Below, piece after piece: positions 60,648-64,000 of a DNA stretch of 64,000 bases. The first letter of the stretch is position 1; each line of letters begins with the position of its first letter. This DNA is from Abelmoschus esculentus (lineage: Eukaryota > Streptophyta > Magnoliopsida > Malvales > Malvaceae), in contig JAUCBN010000043.1 of NCBI GenBank assembly GCA_035048815.1, positions 563,001 to 627,000 on the forward strand, read 5' to 3'. Position numbers and translations under genes: made by a program. The notes beneath the pieces are model-generated. The model ran no database searches. It was not told the origin of the DNA and saw only the letters and a list, made by a program, of their open reading frames with translations.

Positions 60648-63600
60648 TCTGCTTGAAGAAGGAAGACATAAACCACTTTGTTCTTTCATCTATTATTCCC
60701 TCCTGGCTTGAGGAAAAACATACTTACAAGTCATAAAGTAGAAATAAATATTTTAATTTGACGTAATTTTTGTTATCTTTTAATAATATCTAAAGTGATT
60801 TAATGATAATATTTTATTATTTTTTAACCTTTAAATAAGACAAACATCTTATAGATAAATTATTCGAATACAGATTTTAAAATTATTTTTGTATAAAAAC
60901 TTATTTTTCTGATTATCTTTTATTTCTTGATAATTTAAAATATTTTTTTATCTCAACGGTGGAAAAAAAAAAGAAAAAAAGAGAAAGCGAGATGTATAAC
61001 TCAATTAGAGTAATTTAGAGTTTTGTAGGTTTTATGTTTTAAGTTTAATTTTGTAAATTTTAAAATAATTATGAGAAAATCTAAATTGATAGAGAGATAA
61101 AAGATAAAGAGGTGAGTTTGTTGTGTTAGAGAAGACAATGAGGAATAGTGATTTTAAGGTCAACATGAAATAGGGATGAAAATATAAAACTTTAGTGACT
61201 AAAATAAAAATAAAAAAAGTTAAGTGATCATAATTATACTTTACCTTTTTCTTTATTTATACCCGTCAATTTTTAGAAAATATATTAATTATATAAAATA
61301 TAAAATAATTTATTTTTTAATATCAAATTAGATTAATATTAATGATTCAAATTCAAACATCGTAATTTATAAATGTATGTAAATTTTATATAAATTTAAA
61401 ATCAGAATAAAATACTAAAAAAATATATGATAAACATGATGTTCTTTTACTAAACGTTTTTCTTACCAAAAAAGCTTGTTTGAATTTCTGTTTACTTTCA
61501 TTTCAATATTACAATCAAAACACTAAACTTTCAATAGTATACGCACTAACCACAAGTTTAAACACATAAGAGTAGTCAATATCCTAATTGATTTCACATG
61601 GATAAGATTGATTAAAGTTAAACCAATGTGTTTATGGAGAAATTATATCATAAGTCTGTACTATCACGTTAGTCGTGGTCCCATCCAATAATAATCACCC
61701 ACTTCACCATTAATTGTCAATTTATTTTTTTCCAATCAATGAATCTTCACTCATAATTTATATATTATTTTAAAAATATAATTTCTGAAAATTATATTAA
61801 TTACATGGTTGATTAGTGGCAGAATGAGTGGTTTTCGTTAACTACGGACCACAGCTGACGTGGTAAGCCGAGCATATAATATAACCTCTCGTGTTTATGA
61901 CAATAAACCGTCACCTAAACGTCATTAAAGTAGTTGTTAGAAAGTAATTTTTCAAATTACAATTCTTATAAGATTCGGATTTTCAATATTATTTAAAAAG
62001 TTTAATATTTTATCCGTTAGATAATTGGTTATTAATTTTAGATAATAATATTTTAAAAATATATATATATAATTTGATATTTGGTTAATGAATTAGTTTA
62101 TCCATGTTATTGATGAATTTTACTATTCACGTATATATTAAATATAAATATATTTTTATTATAAATATATATAATATTGCATTATTTTTTAATGATGAAA
62201 ATCCCCTGTTGTTGGTAAAACGTCACATTTTGAGAAAGTATAAAGAAAGAAAAAAAATAATATTTATTCCTTTTTGAAATTTATTGAGTCAACTCAACCC
62301 CACTCACAAGCCGTGTAAAATTAGTAAAAACTGCAGCATAATTAATTATTAATGTTCACACTTTTTTTTTTTTAATTCAGCCTATTTTTCGGATAAATTT
62401 TCTTTTTATCATTTAAATCATTTTAATTTTAACAAAAATTATGATCATGTTGCCAGCCGACCGTCTAATAAAAAATATTTCAAAGATTTCGTCCAAAGGT
62501 CTCCCAACAATATTAATTTAACTTTATATTTTATTTTACAAATACCACTAAATTTTTATTAAATCTATAAAAAAATTATAATTATATCAAAGTTAAATAA
62601 TTGGATTAAACAATCCAAAGATTTTTATAACCCAAAACAAAAAAAATAAAAATTTCTATAGAAATAAACATACCAATAAAATTCAGAAGCTTCCTAAATC
62701 TCTTTGTCTCTGTTCAAACGAGACGCATAACGAAGAAAGAGAGGAGTTGTAGACGATCCAAACTGTCATACAAAAACTATCACTATCCAAGACTGATTTC
62801 ATCGGCAAACGACCATCAACCGAGTGGGGATAAATCTTTTCAAGTGACCACCGATAAAAACGTAAATAAAAAAACTAACATCGATTGAATCTCTGTGTGA
62901 ACAACAATGGATCGCTAGGATATGCTGAAACATGCCACAAAGACAGATGAATCAAATCATAAAATAAAAACAAAAACATGTCATAAAGATAGAAAAAAAA
63001 CAACGTGCTATAAAAACAGAGATTCTTATCAAAATCAAAAATAAAAACAAAGAAAATAATAAATGCAATATGCTAACTTATATAAATACAATTTGCTAAC
63101 TTCTTGTGTTCTATTATTATTTTTTGGAATGACAATAATACTTGGCGGTCGAATTTTGATTTTACGGTACTTTTTTATCAAATTCAAAATTCATTCAAAT
63201 CGATCTATAAGAATAACTTCACTCATCTTGAATTCTATTCTGAATTTTTTTAATAAATTCGATCGCATCCTAATTTAATCGAAGATACCATGAAAAATAT
63301 AATATTTTTTATAATGATAATAATAAAATAACATAAATCAATATATCTTCTAATTATACATTAAATGTGATTTTCCATAGCCTGATTTTATATCATCAAA
63401 TATAACCCTTAAACATTAGTCTACTTTTGATTTTTGAGTAACATTCAAAACAAACAAACAAACAATGCCATTGAGTTGGTTTCTTTAACATTTGGATTTT
63501 GGAATAATAATAATATTTTATGCCAATGGGATAGTTTTAGTGATTTTACCACTGGACCTATTTCCAAGTTTCAAATTTTAGCTCATAGACACATACCATC

Positions 63601-64000
63601 TTTAAAAAATATTGGTTGGCCCATCAATGGATTATTGGTAATTTAGAATTTATATATTTATGCTACTAAAATATTAAAAAAATTAAACTAACAAACCATG
63701 CAACCTTAGATACCGACATGAATCTTTTGTTCTTTAATCTTGTCTCTTTAATCTTGTCTCTTAAACCAAGTATTTTAAAATAAAAACATTAAAAGAGATA
63801 CAATGAAGGGACAGACGATTTACGACGATAGATACATAACTTTAAGCTGGATTCTTAAATCAATTTGCTAAACAAGATAGTGAAGGCAATAAGCCTTCAA
63901 AGCACACAAACAATGACAGAACTTGACGTTATTTATCGAAGGAATTATTTTAAAAAAATTTAAACTTTCAACTTCAAGCATATACAAGGGCACCAAAAAA
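60648..64000. other. AT-rich spacer
   Basis: No gene recognised on either strand over 3.3 kb. A weak foldback element lies at 61638-61886. Open frames near 63063-63278 and 63434-63646 are AT-driven and match nothing I know. Confidence 0.5.
61638..61886. repeat. Degenerate MITE-like inverted repeat
   Basis: The left arm, 61638-61710 (GAGAAATTATATCATAAGTC...CACGTTAGTCGTGGTCC), pairs imperfectly with the inverted right arm, 61820-61886 (GGACCACAGCTGACGTGGTA...CATATAATATAACC). A related segment with the ATATCATARGTCCGGCTT motif lies at 21334-21444. Confidence 0.55.

Noticed and set aside
63063..63646. Two ~70-codon frames near the right end
   Set aside because: AT-driven composition without recognisable motifs; no support as genes.

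Overview
The window is plant nuclear DNA. It has AT-rich spacers, spliced genes with GT-AG introns, plant-only families (NAC, SAUR, BOI-type RING, NARROW LEAF 1-type protease, chloroplast RecA) and many small non-autonomous repeats. The genus cannot be read directly. A eudicot is certain in practice, and Malvaceae (cotton) is my guess, not a demonstrated result. I spliced the genes by hand from GT-AG sites, reading-frame continuity and family knowledge; exon coordinates are in the entries.

Layout. 1-2.0 kb: AT-rich spacer. 2.0-6.5 kb (-): 13-exon chloroplast RecA (RECA1). 7.5-7.9 kb: complete miniature LTR retrotransposon. 8.2-9.4 kb (+): serine-rich protein of unknown function. 12.2-16.8 kb (-): PAT1 decapping activator. 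17.65-18.0 kb: dead RNase H fragment from a retroelement. 18.8-20.2 kb (+): small plastid-type glycine-rich protein. 22.0-22.4 kb (+): SAUR. 22.6-24.05 kb (-): broken copy of the RNA polymerase subunit RPB8. 24.4-27.7 kb (+): SR45 splicing factor. 28.95-32.4 kb (+): NAL1-type protease. 32.4-38.6 kb: spacer with foldback elements and unassigned coding-like blocks. 38.6-39.8 kb (+): BOI-type RING E3 ligase. 39.8-47.4 kb: spacer. 47.4-51.0 kb (-): translation elongation factor eEF2. 54.0-55.4 kb (+): NAC factor of the JUB1/ANAC042 type. 55.7-56.9 kb (-) and 59.35-60.65 kb (+): a head-to-head pair of 2-oxoglutarate dioxygenases of the scopoletin 8-hydroxylase/feruloyl-CoA 6'-hydroxylase type. 60.7-64 kb: AT-rich spacer.

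The genes do not form an operon or an obvious pathway; each is an independent transcription unit. From memory, RECA1, the serine-rich gene, PAT1, an SR45-like gene and a BOI-related RING gene are also neighbours on Arabidopsis chromosome 1 (around At1g79050-At1g79110), so the first 40 kb looks like a conserved ancestral block. The most interesting items are the miniature LTR element and its stray LTR, the intron-bearing RPB8 pseudogene, the intron-differing dioxygenase pair, the roughly 500-bp foldback element and the upstream ORFs in front of the NAC gene. No wholly new system is convincingly visible.
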